In this document: positions 1-13,070 of the stretch, piece after piece
Position numbering within the stretch: position 1 is the stretch's first letter
Layout of the letters: every line of letters starts with the position of its first letter
NCBI RefSeq assembly: GCF_024763615.1
Contig: NC_077223.1
Location: forward strand, 23,870,001 to 23,934,000
DNA: 64,000 bases
DNA from: Phlebotomus papatasi
Taxonomy: Eukaryota; Arthropoda; Insecta; Diptera; Psychodidae
Direction of reading: 5' to 3'
Notes under the pieces: generated by a model
The model's input: only the letters and a program-made list of their open reading frames with translations
Told to the model about the DNA's origin: nothing
The model's database searches: none
Translations under genes and position numbers: made by a program

Positions 1-87
1 TACCACCAATGGTTTTGGATGAGTTTGAGTGGTGCGTCGATCCTATCAGACTAGAATTGTAAGTCTTGAAATCTTCTAAATGACCCA

Positions 88-235
88 AACCAAGCTTATG
101 CCTTAGACAGACTTACAGCTTAAGCCGATGTATATGTGTAGTATATGTAGTATATATAATCATTATTCTGATTATAATTAAATTAAGTCGTCTCTCGGCT
201 GAAGTTGCAGGTGTATAGAGAACATTAGCCTCAAG
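88..235. repeat. short palindromic repeat, TTAAGCCGT family, copy 1
   Basis: About 130 bases with ends related to ccttagacagacttacagctt and cggctgaag, and a middle of AT-rich sequence (aatcattattctgattataatt). Related copies lie at about 11560-11690, 39917-40045 and 41018-41210. Interpreted as a MITE family; boundaries are approximate. Confidence 0.45.
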
Positions 236-1050
236 TAGACGTGATTTTTCTAAAAAGCAATAATTTTACAAAAAACAATTGAAGATTTTTGACTAGTCAG
301 CACTTTCTTTGAATTTTAATCCTATAGAAAACCTATAGGTGGTACTAAGCTTAAAACTTTAAAAGGCTGTTGTCGAAACAATACGACTTTAGGACTAAAA
401 CTATCATAAACCAGACTTAGATGGATACAAATGCATAACCAGGATTTTAGCAAGGGGGAGGCAAATTTGAAATTATGTGAGTTGATTTTTGATAAAAATA
501 CTTTTTGAAGAATTATCTCTCAAAGAAATGTTTTTCGAATAAAAAAAAAACAAGAGTTTCTTGAAAAATCACATAAAAAATCATTCCAATCTTAATTAAT
601 TGGAGCTTATTGAAAACTCCCAGATAGAGATCTTAACGTAACCACTTAGAAACTGTTTTATGATCAACTTCTGTTATTTGATCCATATTTGCAAGAATTT
701 TTAAGATTATGACAGATTTAGACAATTATACAAAAACGTACTAAAAGAAAATTACAATATTTCGGTTCAAAATTTACTTAAAAAGACGACATTTCCACTT
801 GGAATTTACTAAAACATTTCTAAAAGTTGGGCTTTTCTTTATGGAAACTCCCATTTAAAAGTTAATGCTCTTTAATGTGTTTTTAAACGTAATTTAAATT
901 TAATATTTATAAAAAAAAGAAGATTTTTCGTGAGTTTGAAAGCTTTCTAAATATCAAGAAGACTTTTCCTTGAAGAAAATGCCAGGGAATTGTTCAAAAA
1001 TCTACATTTTACAGCTTTTCCCATACAAGTATAGGCAATTTACTTCAATA
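236..1050. other. AT-rich intergenic sequence, nothing recognised
   Basis: No ORF, splice-like structure or clear inverted repeat was noted. Long A and T runs dominate. Confidence 0.4.
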
Positions 1051-1054
1051 TGGG

Positions 1055-1310
1055 GGGGGTCTCAGTGGCGCAATAGGCAAGACCGTTGGGTCTTGGGCGG
1101 ATGAGATCTCTGACTCGACTCTCACAGTTGTGAGTTCGATTCTGCTACAAGATATTCTGAGCTGAATTTCAATAAAAAGAAAGAAATTTTCACATGTGAT
1201 AAAACGTAATAAAATGCACCGCCTCTGCCCAACAACTCCGGGAGTATGGAAGAAATATCCCCATCCACACTACGGGGATGGCGTTCCTGGGCGGTCTACA
1301 AATGGACTAG
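1055..1310 (+). mobile_element. tRNA-derived SINE-like element
   Basis: The first about 95 bases resemble a tRNA with RNA polymerase III boxes: an A-box-like TGGCGCAATAGGC at about 1066-1078 and a B-box GAGTTCGATTC at about 1132-1142, followed by an unrelated body of about 150 bases containing a CCGCC...GGCGG stem. It lacks a clean acceptor stem, so it is not a functional tRNA gene. Confidence 0.55.
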
Positions 1311-1443
1311 CATATTCTTTTAATAGTACAACAATATAACATAATATGATTACATATCCCGATACGATTATTAATAATAATACTTCAATGGACATAAATT
1401 TCTCTAGAGTGTAGAAGCCATTAAAGTCCTTAAAATATTTCTA

Positions 1444-1702
1444 CACTGAGAGAAATCCGAAAAAGTTAAAATAACATTCCAGAAATGTTAATTTTACCCT
1501 GCAGTATTGATCCAACATCGATGTAAATATTACCCTTTTTAGGTGTATTAGGGGTTAGAAATAGGTACCCTTTTTTCATGTTAATTTTACCCTTAATAAG
1601 GTGTAAAATTAACATTAAAAAATGTTGATATATTTTTACACCTAAAAAGTGTTAAAGTTATGAGGAAAAAAAGTTAATCGCATCCCCGTTTTTTTCTCAG
1701 TG
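1444..1702. mobile_element. MITE, CACTGAGAG family, copy 1
   Basis: Terminal inverted repeats CACTGAGAGAAA and TTTTTCTCAGTG flanked by TA on both sides, with no coding capacity. The interior repeats the motif GGTGTAAAATTAAC. Near-identical copy at 44476-44726 and a 5'-truncated one at about 19108-19266. A TA duplication suggests mobilisation by a Tc1/mariner-type transposase. Confidence 0.8.
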
Positions 1703-2072
1703 TATAGTTTCTTTCAAAAATTCGTCAAAAAATAATAATGGAACAATTTTGATTATTTTGGTGCCAGATGAAAAGCTTAAGGATTCCCTAAGAAATCTAA
1801 TACATCATTACAGCTTTCTTCCCCAAAATCCTTCCAAAAAAACTGTTTTGAAATTTTTAAGATTGGATTTTGTGCAAATGTTTCTATAGAAAATTAACCA
1901 TAAATCTAATTTTATTCCAAATTGAAAGATATTGCGTTTTTTGGAAAGCTCATAACATTCAATAAAAGTCCTTCCAAGCCAGTAAAGGCGTTTTTCTTAG
2001 GTGAAAATGCCCTGGTAAGCTAAATCTTAGTATTTTTCAAATATTTGTAGTGTTATGCTTTTTTTAATATCA

Positions 2073-2245
2073 TGCACAGATAAAAATAAAAGGGATCAAT
2101 TTGATTCAAATTTGATCCTTTTGCAAAGGATGGATCAAATTTCGAACTTTGAATGCACATTTATCATAATAGAACATGTTATTTGATCCATCCTTTGCAA
2201 AAGGATCAAATTTGGATTAATTTGATCCTTTTATTTTTACCAGTG
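2073..2245. mobile_element. small foldback element, GATCAAATTT palindrome
   Basis: About 170 bases forming a long imperfect hairpin. Left arm has ataaaagggatcaa and aaaggatggatcaaat; right arm has the reverse complements and ends ccagtg before TA. An apparent ORF over it is only palindrome. Confidence 0.65.
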
Positions 2246-2389
2246 TATAGGGAGGGTGGCAACGGTCCCTCCCTGCCTCTTCCTGGCTTCGTCTTTAGAA
2301 GGATTTTAGTTATAAGGCTAATAAAACTCTTCAAAACTGTGTATGACTGCGAAGGATCATTTTTGTATAAAGGAAGTCACACAAAGTAG

Positions 2390-2911
2390 GGTAAATGTCC
2401 TAATTCAAAACCATTTCCAGACGCTTTAACTTTAGACAGAAGATGCAACACATTAAGTTCGTATTTTTTCTGAAGAGAATTACATAAATTTGCTCCTTGA
2501 CTCTTCTAGAATGTTATTGTTTAGTGAAAATTCTTTAGATATAATTTGAAATCTCCTTAAATACAAGAAAATTACGCGAGCGTAAAATGCTTCTAATGGA
2601 AACAAATTAATCCAAATGGAGACAAGGGAAAGTTTCTAATTGGAGACAAACAGTGTAAGTGAAACCGCGACGAAAGGCTTCCAAAACCTTGTTGAGTTGC
2701 TCTTGAGTGCAGGATTTGTTCTTCTTCCTGGTCTTTTCTTCTTTCCCATCTAAAACAATAGAAAAGTCTCACCAAAAAAATCATATTCCCAGGGTTTCCT
2801 ATTAAAGCATTTGCAGACACTTCAGAAAAACACTTTTTGTTCACGAAAAAAATTGTCAACAAAATTTTGCGCCCGATTGAAAAAGAGCCAATTGAGCGAG
2901 AGTGTATTGTA
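2390..2911 (-). pseudogene. pogo-like transposon remnant (pipsqueak-type helix-turn-helix)
   Basis: On the minus strand, sequence beginning after an intron-like ttgttttag can be read KSCTQEQLNKVLEAFRRG, which resembles the start of a pipsqueak-type DNA-binding domain of pogo transposases. The frame is soon interrupted. At its 5' side (2856-2911) lies the same terminal sequence as the MITEs at 9311-9544 and 51801-52034 (GAAAAAGAGCCAATTGAG). A second copy, without that terminus, is inverted at 56395-56850. The family call is tentative. Confidence 0.45.
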
Positions 2912-5900
2912 GATCTAATTTTTACAAAAAGAAATCAACGGTAATCGAATCGTCGCACCACCCACATCAACCTACTTTATAGGGTGAATTAGGTGAACCT
3001 ATCTGAATTTCGCAGGATGTATTTGTATAAGTAGATTAGCTTTAAGCTTCCCTTCAGTTTACTATGGCACAAGTAATTTTCACGGGGATTTCATAACATT
3101 TCTAAATAAAGAAAATTCCAAAAGTGGTTAGGTTTAATTTCCAGAATGGGGAGAGATAGATAATTATTAATTTTATTGCAATTTTTTAACTCTGATTCGA
3201 AGAATCAGATAAAAACACGGTAAAGATAAATATATACGGTAACTAATTTAAATGAAAAATATAAGGAATTAATAGAGCTAACTTTAGTATGTATACCTCC
3301 ATAAATCAGGACTAAATTTGATGATCATGTAAGCCTACTCACTTTTGCCTTTTATGGTGGTAAAACGTGGGAGAGTTCAATGAATTGCAAAAAAAATCAC
3401 ATCAACTGATTAGCAAATTGTATGAGAAAATGCCAAAAAGGTTCTTTGACAGGAATTAGACACTTAAATAAATTTCTAAACAAAAAAAAAACGTCTCACA
3501 CTGAGAATCAATCGAACCATAAATAACCATACGATAATTTGCGCTTTTGGTCTTAGCATAAACACACTTAGGAGTTGACAAAATTCAAATTAATCAGCAT
3601 TAAGTGCAATTAATATTAATTAATTCGATGATTTTTTGTGGTATTCTTTAACAAAATTTTACTGTTAAGTCAATTTGTCTTTCTTCATGATATCTCTTCA
3701 GCTTTTTTGCTTGGAGTTTGCGGCATGTTCTTGTGTCGCCGACACTCAAAAATCCCCATGAAAAAAAAATTATAAAAATGTACATATGAAAACAAATTAT
3801 GAGAGCTAATAATTCTGCTGGATGAATATCAAATGAAATTTTACGTATTTCTCACATGTTGCTTTTTACACCCAACACACGATTGGAATCTCAAAAGAAT
3901 TCCTAATGAATCCCATTAAACAACAAATCTGTTATTAGCTCATAAAGATAGAGCATCAATATAGTGAACAAATCTCGATCAATTTTTTTTATTGGTAGAA
4001 TATCTTGTTTGCTAATCACCATTCATCTCCCGATACAAGAATCACACTTCTGGTGGAGACCAAAGAAATGAGTAACTTTGAGAGTTTCCTCCTTTTGTGT
4101 AATTTAGAAAGGTAAAAACATATATTTTTCTAAACAATAAAATTTCAACAGTTGTATGAAATAAACCAAACGAGCTAAACTAATAAAGTTCATAAAAAAA
4201 AGAGACATAGAGAATAGATGGATTTTCAAGCGAAAAGATACTTTATCTGTGCTTGAGGAAATTCAACAAGAAATTTACTTTCTCACATGATTTATTGTTA
4301 ACCCTTGTGTGCACACAAGAAAAATATCGATGAAGCACGAAAGATCTCAACCGTGGACAAGACGGAAGACTTTTCTCAGGGGTACATAATTATTGTATTT
4401 GTTTTTTTGTTTTGTAATTAAAATCATGTGCAAGAATTTTAATTAATATATGAACTGTTTAAAAATAACATTTTAGTACATATTTTTTTTAGTACACATT
4501 TGACTGGCATTTAAATTTTGTGCTAAAAATTCAAAAATGTCTGTTAATTCAACGGTTTTTTTTTCCATTTTTATTGATAAAAGTGAATTTATTCCGCACA
4601 ATAAATGAAAAATTTTAGAATTGCAAATTAAATTGTTATCACTGGGGAGTTTAAATCCAGCACAGTTTTTTTTTCTTTCGACATCAATGCTCAATATGCT
4701 CAATATAGAGAAATGTGTAATATTTTTTTTCTTTAATACATGCCCCATTACTATCATTTATGTTTCCTCTTTTATGAATAGGAAATCTCGCAATATTCAA
4801 CGCATTTTCGCTGCGTCTTTTCATCCATTTCGCGCATTCTTCCCATCAGAGCAATTTTCTTTCCACGAAGAACTTCCACACACGATGAGGTAAAACGTAC
4901 AATAGAAATTGAATAATGTGGTAGGAGCGATGTGTGTTTAATTTCACTTTCTTTGAATTACACTCAATGAATGCAAAGTCAGCTTGTATGTATACCTCTA
5001 ATGATTTCGCATTTACGGTGAATAACTTCTAACTGTTTGACGCGCGCTCCAAAGCAAAAGATGAAGAGCAAAAAGAAGGTATATCCCAAGAAGAAGGATG
5101 GGATATAGAGAGAAATGCCACTAAGGCCTTTTTTCGTCCAACACACACTCATGTATATTACTTCTTTCCCCTCTCGTTTTTTCTTATTATTATCTTATTT
5201 TATTCTTCTTCACCGTTCAAGTGTATTATTCGCAATTCTATACAAAAATACCCATCTTTTAGCTCATTTTCCTCTTGTAATTTTCGCAGCAAATTCTTCT
5301 TTTTGTCTGACTAAAACTTTAAACCATGTTGTTGATTGTTCACCGTAATTTTGGAACTTTATTTCTACATGGTGGCAAAAATGCCACTGAAATACACATT
5401 AAAAAAAAACAACAAACCAAAGAGACATTTTTAGCGGAATAAAGTGATGATAATGACACGCTAAAGACACAATGAAATTGGGCAAGTTTTCTCAGAAATT
5501 TCTCATATCAGCATTTGTCATCCGTTGAGGGTGGAAAATCAGGATTTCACTCTTATGTGGTCAATTAATTATCGAGTATTTTACTCTTTTTAATCTGTCT
5601 TGGATTTTTTTACATCCATCTCTTGTACCTCATCCTATTTCCTCGTCATCAACCTCAGTCATCATCATTCCACTGCAACGTGTTTGCCCTCAACAGACAT
5701 GCAACTGACTCAGATGATAGATTGACTCAAAAGACATAGCATGAGATTGATAAGACTAGACTAAAAACATAATTATAATAAACATTAAATTATAAAGTAA
5801 ATCTTTAAAATTTAAATAAACTCCGATAAATAATTTTAATTTAAAAATGGAAAATTTTTTTTTTTGAGTGAAATGTATCAAACTTTACAATAATAAAGCT

Positions 5901-5970
5901 AAAAAATACCGAATTCTTTAAAATGTCTTTGATTTTAAATTGCAATGATCTTTTATGCTTAGATAGACTT
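2912..5970. other. AT-rich intergenic sequence without recognised features
   Basis: Three kilobases with only short spurious ORFs and many poly-A/T runs. No inverted-repeat element or homology was recognised. It may contain regulatory DNA, but nothing supports that directly. Confidence 0.4.
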
Positions 5971-5976
5971 TCTCTA

Positions 5977-6331
5977 CACAGAAAAAAATATTTTGTAAAA
6001 ATGTTTGTAAATGTTTGTGAATTCCTATGGGGGAGTTACAAAATGCTCGTGAAACGTATAACCCACAAACAAGTTCGTAAAAGTTTGTACTTTTTTCACA
6101 AACATTGTTCGTAACATGATCACTTGACGAGCATTTTTTGTACTTCTACAAACATTTGTTCGTAAACGTTCGTAAACACAAAAAAAAATGTTCGTAAGAT
6201 TTTGTCATTTGTTCGTAAATGTTCGTAAAATGTTCGAGAGGAAAACAAATACGATTCACGAGCATTTCGTAACTCCCCCATAGGAATTCACAAACATATA
6301 CGAACATTTTTACAAAATATTTTTTTCTGTG
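5977..6331. mobile_element. MITE with 75-base inverted repeats (CACAGAAAAAAATATT)
   Basis: Arms of about 75-80 bases starting CACAGAAAAAAATATTTTG and sharing cctatgggggagttac; flanked by TA. The interior is a set of repeated GTTCGTAAA and GTTTGTAAA heptamer-like units in both orientations. Noncoding; the ORFs across it are palindromic artefacts. Confidence 0.8.
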
Positions 6332-6699
6332 TGTATAAACCCTAATTAATATAACCCATGAAAATGATAAATTAGGGTCACTACTGCCTCCGGCAAACAT
6401 CTTAGTTCAGAACAAATTTCACGATATCAAAATTCTCATTCTTTTCTGTCTCAAACGTGTTGCACTATGTTTATCACGCTCTTTGGCAATCAAGATTGGA
6501 TTGAATGAAATTGAAATCGTTGTGATGTTAAAAAGAAGAAAAGTGACAAAGACTGGGATTGACATAATCTTTCCGTACAGAAGTAGATCTTGAAAAATTC
6601 GAAAATCTATTTGAAGATCCAAAAAAGAGACTTTCTTACTTCTTGATAATTCCGCAAGGTGGCTGAGATACATCATGTTCGAATTTCGAAGTGCTCAAG

Positions 6700-6990
6700 T
6701 GTCAAAATGTGTCGGTCTTTACATTGTTGTGAGGAAAAAAGCAGAACAACGACGCTTGTTGTTCTTGTCCCATTACTTAATTACTCTATAATCACTGAGT
6801 AACCCTTTTGCCAGCTTTTTAGTGTGATATTTGATAAATTTTCCCCACCTTGTTCGAGAATTTAGTATGAAAATTCGAAATTGAATTTAAATTCTTCGAA
6901 CTTCAACGACTTTTTATGCAAATAGTGTTCCATTTACCTTTTATCCAAGACACTATTGGAGAATCAAAATTTACTTCTGTTTGGGCTCAA
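6700..6990. repeat. dispersed repeat, inverted copy at about 18640-18830
   Basis: The stretch with tttatccaagacactattgg and aacttcaacgactttttatg recurs in reverse complement about 12 kb away. Function unknown; probably an old transposon fragment. Confidence 0.55.
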
Positions 6991-7583
6991 TGCAAACATT
7001 ACAAAATGAGATGTTAATTTTGATTTCATGAAATTTTCCTGAACTAAAAGGTGCGTTGCAGCCATAACTATTTAAGTTAAATCTTTATGGCTCTGATACA
7101 TCTTTTCGATTGGGAAAATTTCATTTAATCGAAATTTACATTCCTTTCTCAATTATTTTGCAAAATTCGATTGAACTAAATTTAATTTAGTGTGATGTTC
7201 AAAAGAAGAAGAAGAGTCCAAAGTACAGAGATAGGCATATGCAAAATTTGCGAAAAAGAAAGGGATGTGAATTCCGATTACATGAAATTTGCTCGACCTA
7301 AAAGGTGTGCCAGAGCCATGAAGATTTCATCTCAAAATTGGAGAGAAAATTATAATCGATAAAGTAAAATATTAAAAAGATATTAACGATTTGTCTATCA
7401 TCCAGATTTCATAAGTGTAATAAATAGAGTTAAAACAACATATCTTTTGATACAAAACTTCGCATAAATTCTAATAGATTAATCTAAAATGCGCTCAGGT
7501 CTTAAAGTTAGAATAGAAAAAGTTTAAGTATGATATGCCGCATATTCAATTGACATAAAAAGTTTCATCGGGCAAGTCTAATC

Positions 7584-8229
7584 AGGGTAACGTGTGGTAT
7601 TTCTGGACAAGGTGCTTTCCGGGACATAATATGGGTGTTTTTGGACACATCAAAAATCCTATAAATATTTGTTTTCTTATTATTTTTAAGTACTGTATGA
7701 AATATTAAGCTCTTTATGCATCAGAAAAATATAAAACTTCTGAAATTTTATTTAATTTAAAGCGAGAAATACGCGTGGATTGTGAGTGCCACATTTCACT
7801 TTTGACAAGACCTTCAGTGTGGTCAATTTTGCAAATATCAACACAAACAGTGCTTAGTTTTTTTTCGGTTTAAGTGACTTTAAAACTGAAATTTAAACAA
7901 AATTTTTATGAAAGAGTGAAGTTTAGAACTTCTACTTAAATAAAGATAAATAATCAGGCTCAGTGAAATTTATTTGCATAATAGCGACTTTTGTCTGTCC
8001 CGAAATACCCAACTGTCCCGAAATATACCATTCTTACTTCTTTACATTTTTTGCTATTTTGTACAAAAAATAATGCATTTTTCAACATTTTTTGGTAAGA
8101 ATTTTATTCTGGATAGAATAAGGAACATAAATATTTGTATAAACAAAGAAAAAAATAATTTGATAAGTCGTTAAGCTGTTTGAAACTTGAAAGTGCTAAA
8201 AATTGTCCCGAAATACCACACATTACCCT
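7584..8229. mobile_element. TIR element, GGGTAACGTGTGGTATTTC family
   Basis: Left end gggtaacgtgtggtatttct and right end ccgaaataccacacattacc are inverted repeats, with repeated phrases 'ggacaa' and 'tcccgaaatacc' inside. About 650 bases, non-coding. It belongs to the group of elements here that begin TA-GGG. Confidence 0.65.
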
Positions 8230-9041
8230 ACATCTGTCAAGATTTATTGAATTGTGAACTGTTTGGATTTGGAACTCTATTATATGATCCAGTTCCATGG
8301 AAGAACTAAGACTTCTCACAAACGGAATTTCGGGATTTATTATTTTTGCTTTTATCAGACCAATTTCCAATGGAATCAAGTGTAATGAAGCTCACTAAGT
8401 GCGATTGAAACACATTCAATCCCAAAAATATGTCTCGTGACATAAAATATGTATATTCGACTCCAGGTTACTTGCATCACCACTTGAACCATTGAATGTT
8501 CTTTAAATTTTATATATTATTTCCAGTCGATTTTTTTATTAGTTAATATATAATGTTGTAGCAAGGTTGAAATATTTAAATTTCATTATCTTTTAAAATA
8601 TTATGTTTTTTAGTTTAGTTTCTAAAACGTAACTCGTACATTTATTTTCTAACAAATATTTTCACACACATTTTCTAACTTTCTGCACGTTCTTCTCACA
8701 CTTGGAAAAAAATAAAAAATGTTTTTAAAGTTTTTTTGTTAAATAAAATGGGAAAAAACTATCAGAGTTTAAGAAAAATGAATAATTTTGTGCCCATTTT
8801 TTGCACTTTGATTTGAAAATGTTCCTAAAATAGTTAAAATTTCCTGAAGTTTGATTTAGAAAGCAGCACATTTCATAGGGTATTCTAGGAATATTTTTTA
8901 CAAACTTATTATAGAAAAAAAAATATTTGAATAATAGCCATTACATTTTTATTGCGTAAATTGTGCGTAGAGCGTACTTTTCAAAAATATCACTCTTTGC
9001 AAATATGTTTTAAAGAGCATCGTGTTAAAGTCGCTTAGGGT

Positions 9042-9246
9042 AAGATGAGGTAATTTGGAATCATGTATAATATGAAACTTTAAGATTTCCTAACAGTTTA
9101 AGATAAAAAAAACAACGAAGAAGTACTCTTGAATGTATCGTCTTGTACTTCTTCGTGGTTTTCTTTTACTCTTTCACCATTTGAAACAGTTAGAAAAATC
9201 TAAAAAATCCAAAGTAGTCATGAATTCGAATTATCCCATATTACAC
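9042..9246. mobile_element. foldback MITE with GAAGAAGTAC stem
   Basis: Palindromic stretch: GAAGAAGTACTCTTGAATG close to the centre and its complement, outer arms gggtaagatgaggtaatttgg and the related aattatcccatattac. Partial relatives at about 50660-50770 and 63690-63810. Confidence 0.55.
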
Positions 9247-9310
9247 TAAATAAGGCTTTAATAAACCTAAAATTCCGGAAAATCTTCAGAACAAACCACA
9301 AATTGAAGTA

Positions 9311-9544
9311 CAGTAGACTCTCTCTCAATTGGGCATTTGGGGCAAAATGTCATCCGGTTTATCGATAGATTTGGGCGTCAAAGCCTTTGTAAATTCCAGA
9401 AAAAGCGCTCAATTATAAAAAATCACGATAAAATAGGAAGAACTACAGCGAAATTGAGCGAATTAGCTTCATAATAAAACGTTAAAATTGTCAACAAAAT
9501 TTCTCCCCTGAATGAAAAAGAGCCGATTGAGTGAGAGTCTACTG
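9311..9544. mobile_element. MITE, CAGTAGACTCTCTCTCAATTG family, copy 1
   Basis: 234 bases with inverted ends CAGTAGACTCTCTCTCAA and TTGAGTGAGAGTCTACTG, flanked by TA. The interior has related halves (gacaaaatttctcccc). An inverted copy lies at 51801-52034, and one end is joined to a pogo-like remnant at 2856-2911, so a pogo-type source is likely. Confidence 0.8.
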
Positions 9545-9546
9545 TA

Positions 9547-11555
9547 AAATCAAATTCGGAGAATATATAAAATTCTCTATCGACTTATCGTCACTTAAAT
9601 CAGCAAATATCGCAATTCACTTGCCACCTAATCCAGCAATTCTTGTAAAGTCTGCGTAATAACATTTATTTATTTTCATTTAGGGATCCATCTATAATTT
9701 GAATGCCCCATATTTTTTTCATATTGTTACAATAATTGCTGATAAAGGTGATTAAGATGTTACGGCAGTTGCTGATCCAAATGACCATGTTATGTTATGT
9801 TATGTTAAAGTTGAAAATTTCTAATTAATGCAATAAGCCCAATAAGCAATTAAAAACTAATATGTCTGAAAGTAGATTTAAAATTCCTTTATTTTCTTTT
9901 TTTCCAAAAATCCCATGGCTTCACTTATTTTGAAATTCTAAATTGATTAACAATGTTCAATTTTTAGGGAGTAAGTAAGTACAGTAATATATTGATCATT
10001 GTGATCATTTAATCACCAGGATCGTTTTTATAATATTTTTTTTACTCCAGTTTCACCAAATGTTAATATTTTTGCAACCCAATAATCTTAAAATGAAGCA
10101 TTAACTACTATTAGGTATTATAATGTTGGATCATAAATTAAATTGACACTATTAGTTCATGTAGAGCACGCCTAAATTCGTAAATAGTTCTTCACATTTA
10201 TTAAATTAGTTTTTTTCCCGCACAATGCTTAATAAATTTGTGTCAATAGAAAATGAAATAAATCAAAAGCATGTTTTCTGTGATTTTAAAATTGAAAACT
10301 ATTTGCATACAATTGCCAAAAAATGTAGTTCAACAATTTCACTAACATCATTTTGTAATTCTTGTAATATTTTGTATTCTTTGGAGTCAGAGAGGCTTAT
10401 CACTGCTATTGTTAGCAATTCACTTTCAAATTTGGGATGGGTTTTTGCAATGTATTCATAAAATTCAACAAATTATTGTCAATAGGAATGTTGTAAGATT
10501 TTAACACACTTTTGTAGGACTTTGTTGTTAAATTGTCTGTTTAATAAGTTTAACGAATGTCCAACATTTCCAATTTCTATTCAACTAAAAAAAAAAAAAC
10601 GTAAAATTGTCATTCTCATACTTTCATTTTCCCGTGTGTATTAATTTGTAATTTAATTTAATTATCAGACGTTAGCCAACGAGTTGAAAACGACATTTAA
10701 ATTAATCTATGGTCTAGAAAAAAAAAACGATTACTATCTCAACTATCTCCGATCAAACTTTCTCTGACCGTTATAATCAAGAAAAATCTATGTGAGAAAA
10801 AGTGTCATAAAGTAGATAAATAAATCTGTTATCTAGTTGGTATGATCAGAACCTCCCTCTCAACTCTGGACCATAATCAAGTCTTGAGCGCAAGTGTGTG
10901 TGATGTGCATGAATGAAGGGGTTAAGTTAAATAATTTATGAAGCCACTAACTAGTTAATGTTGGAAGAAAATCTCTCATCTTCCTTTTTATCTTTCTATA
11001 GTACTTCTCTTTCTCATATTTTACACTATCGCATGCCTAATATTAACAATATCGGTGGATAAAGTAGCAAGATATAAAAGAACGAATGCCGGAGCAATAG
11101 TGTAAAAATAGTGTGTGTGCAGATGCGAAAAAACACACATTTCTCTTCGATTCCTATTTAATTATTTATTAAAATATGAAAAGCAAAAATGCTTGAAAAC
11201 ATTTTAATCGTTTCTCCATCATTATTACATATTCAATTTTATTTTTACTCTTTTTTTTTTTGTTACTGACCGTCTGTTCTTTCACACTCATCCACTCATT
11301 TCTTGCCAACCTGTCGATTGGATAAAGAATTCAATTTCCATCCGAAGAAGTTTATCATCTCTTGAGATGGTACTTTCATTTGGCAAAGTGAAGAAAAAAA
11401 GGGTGAATGGTGAGATGAAGAAAAATAAGAACGATAAAAGTCATTAGTGAATTTCTGTGAGATGATTTTATGTAATGGCGTACGAACTTTTTATTCGAAC
11501 CTGCGATAAAGGCGAGAAGAGGGGTAAGCATTGAGAAACAATAGTCCCTCCTGTG
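9547..11555. other. AT-rich intergenic sequence
   Basis: No gene or clear transposon recognised. Contains a short tandem array of TTATG units at about 9783-9807 and ordinary AT-rich DNA. Confidence 0.4.
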
Positions 11556-12044
11556 GTCCTTATACGGGCTTCAAACCAGTAGATTACATTTACATTAGAT
11601 TACATTTCCATCAGTTTTCTGACTATGTCGTTCCTCGGCTTAATTCGTAAGTGTGTTCAGTACATAGGGCTTAGCCACATGGCTTAACCCTTTAATGATG
11701 AGACGGGTTTCACCGACCGAAAATCAGCAATAAAAATGAAACCGATAAACAAAATCAGTAAAAAGTCTTACATCTAACCTTAGATAATCCAACAGAGTCT
11801 GATTCGGTTTATTTTTTTTTACTTCTATAAGCGATAGGGACAAAAATAGCCCAAAAATTTAAGTATTTTTTCTAACAATACCAGTGAATGATTATTTTCA
11901 CTCTAATGAAAAATATTATGTTTGAGTATTACAGTTTCTTTCCAAAACGGTTTTGCTAAAAAAAATTGAAAGTATAAAAAATTATTAAAATCAATTTTCA
12001 ATAAGAGAATTTAAAAATTCGTCATTTTTCAGCTTAAAAATATA

Positions 12045-12969
12045 GGGTAGAGGCTCATAATTTTGTCTAGTCTGCTTATAAGCATCGATGTTCCAAGTTT
12101 GAAGTACGATAATTTCAATACTAATTGACTTTTTTTGTTAATCTCTTTTCAGAAGGGTTGTTTAGAAACTTAGCAAGCTATTTATCGTCTTATTTATACT
12201 CAAATTAGTTTTAATGCGTTTAAAAATGAATTGATATGTAGAGGTGAATTTGACTCTTATTTTGGACAACTTGGTTATTAATTTGGACAACTTGGCTGTA
12301 AATTTGGACAGCTAATCCGCCTCAACAGGATGCCCATTGTTCTTCATTTCATGAACCAATCTTACCAAGTCCTCTTCCTGTTCATGTAAGGGAAACGTAG
12401 AATGTCACAAGAAGCCCGGAAACTTTATATATCATTCATTAAAGTGAGTTGACTTCGGTACTCCAAGTACGTGCGGATTCGCTCTTTCCCTGGCCTTTCC
12501 GGGAGCCTTTCAGGGCATTTCTCGCTACATCTCTTTCGTAGAGATGTGTAAAAACGTAATTCACGAGGCAAATCTCACTTCAGGTCAAATGTGCAAATCA
12601 CCATTAACGTAAATCAACACAATATTCCAGGAATGTTCAATAATATCACTCAAAAAAAGCGAAGAAACATTGTTAGTACTTCACCACAGCAAAATAAGGC
12701 TGAAGTAAACACAAAGTTCTGTCATATTTCTCGTAAGCATTTGCTCACACTGAATTTTCAACAAAAAGCAATTTTAACTCAAATCATATTCAAAATTTAA
12801 CGTATTTAGTGTTAAAATCTTCCAAAAAGAACAAATATTTAGATAGAATTCATTATTCATCAAATATTGGAATAAAAATCCATAATTTTAATCAATTTAT
12901 TTTTAGTGTCCAATTTTATCCTCAAAGTGTCCAAAATAAGAAACTGGACAAAATTATGAGCCTTTCCCC
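12045..12969. mobile_element. transposon nested in the TTAA element (GGGTAGAGGCTCATAATTTTG ends)
   Basis: Ends GGGTAGAGGCTCATAATTTT and AAAATTATGAGCCTTTCCCC are inverted; TATA flanks both sides. The copy at 29393-29907 lacks it at the matching point, so the boundary is precise to a few bases. A part (12615-12935) recurs at 37555-37855. The small ORFs inside are not recognisable. Confidence 0.75.
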
Positions 12970-13070
12970 TATACCAAATAGCTGGAGACTTGCAAAAAAT
13001 ATTCAAGATTCCTCCAACCTTCTACTTCTACTCCGCAATTACGTACAAACATAAGAAAATAATAACTTTA

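Noticed and set aside
1055..1150. tRNA-Leu-like gene
   Set aside because: A- and B-box-like motifs are present, but there is no proper cloverleaf and a non-tRNA body follows.
9783..9807. TTATG tandem units as telomeric repeat
   Set aside because: Only about five units, and not a known insect telomere motif (TTAGG).
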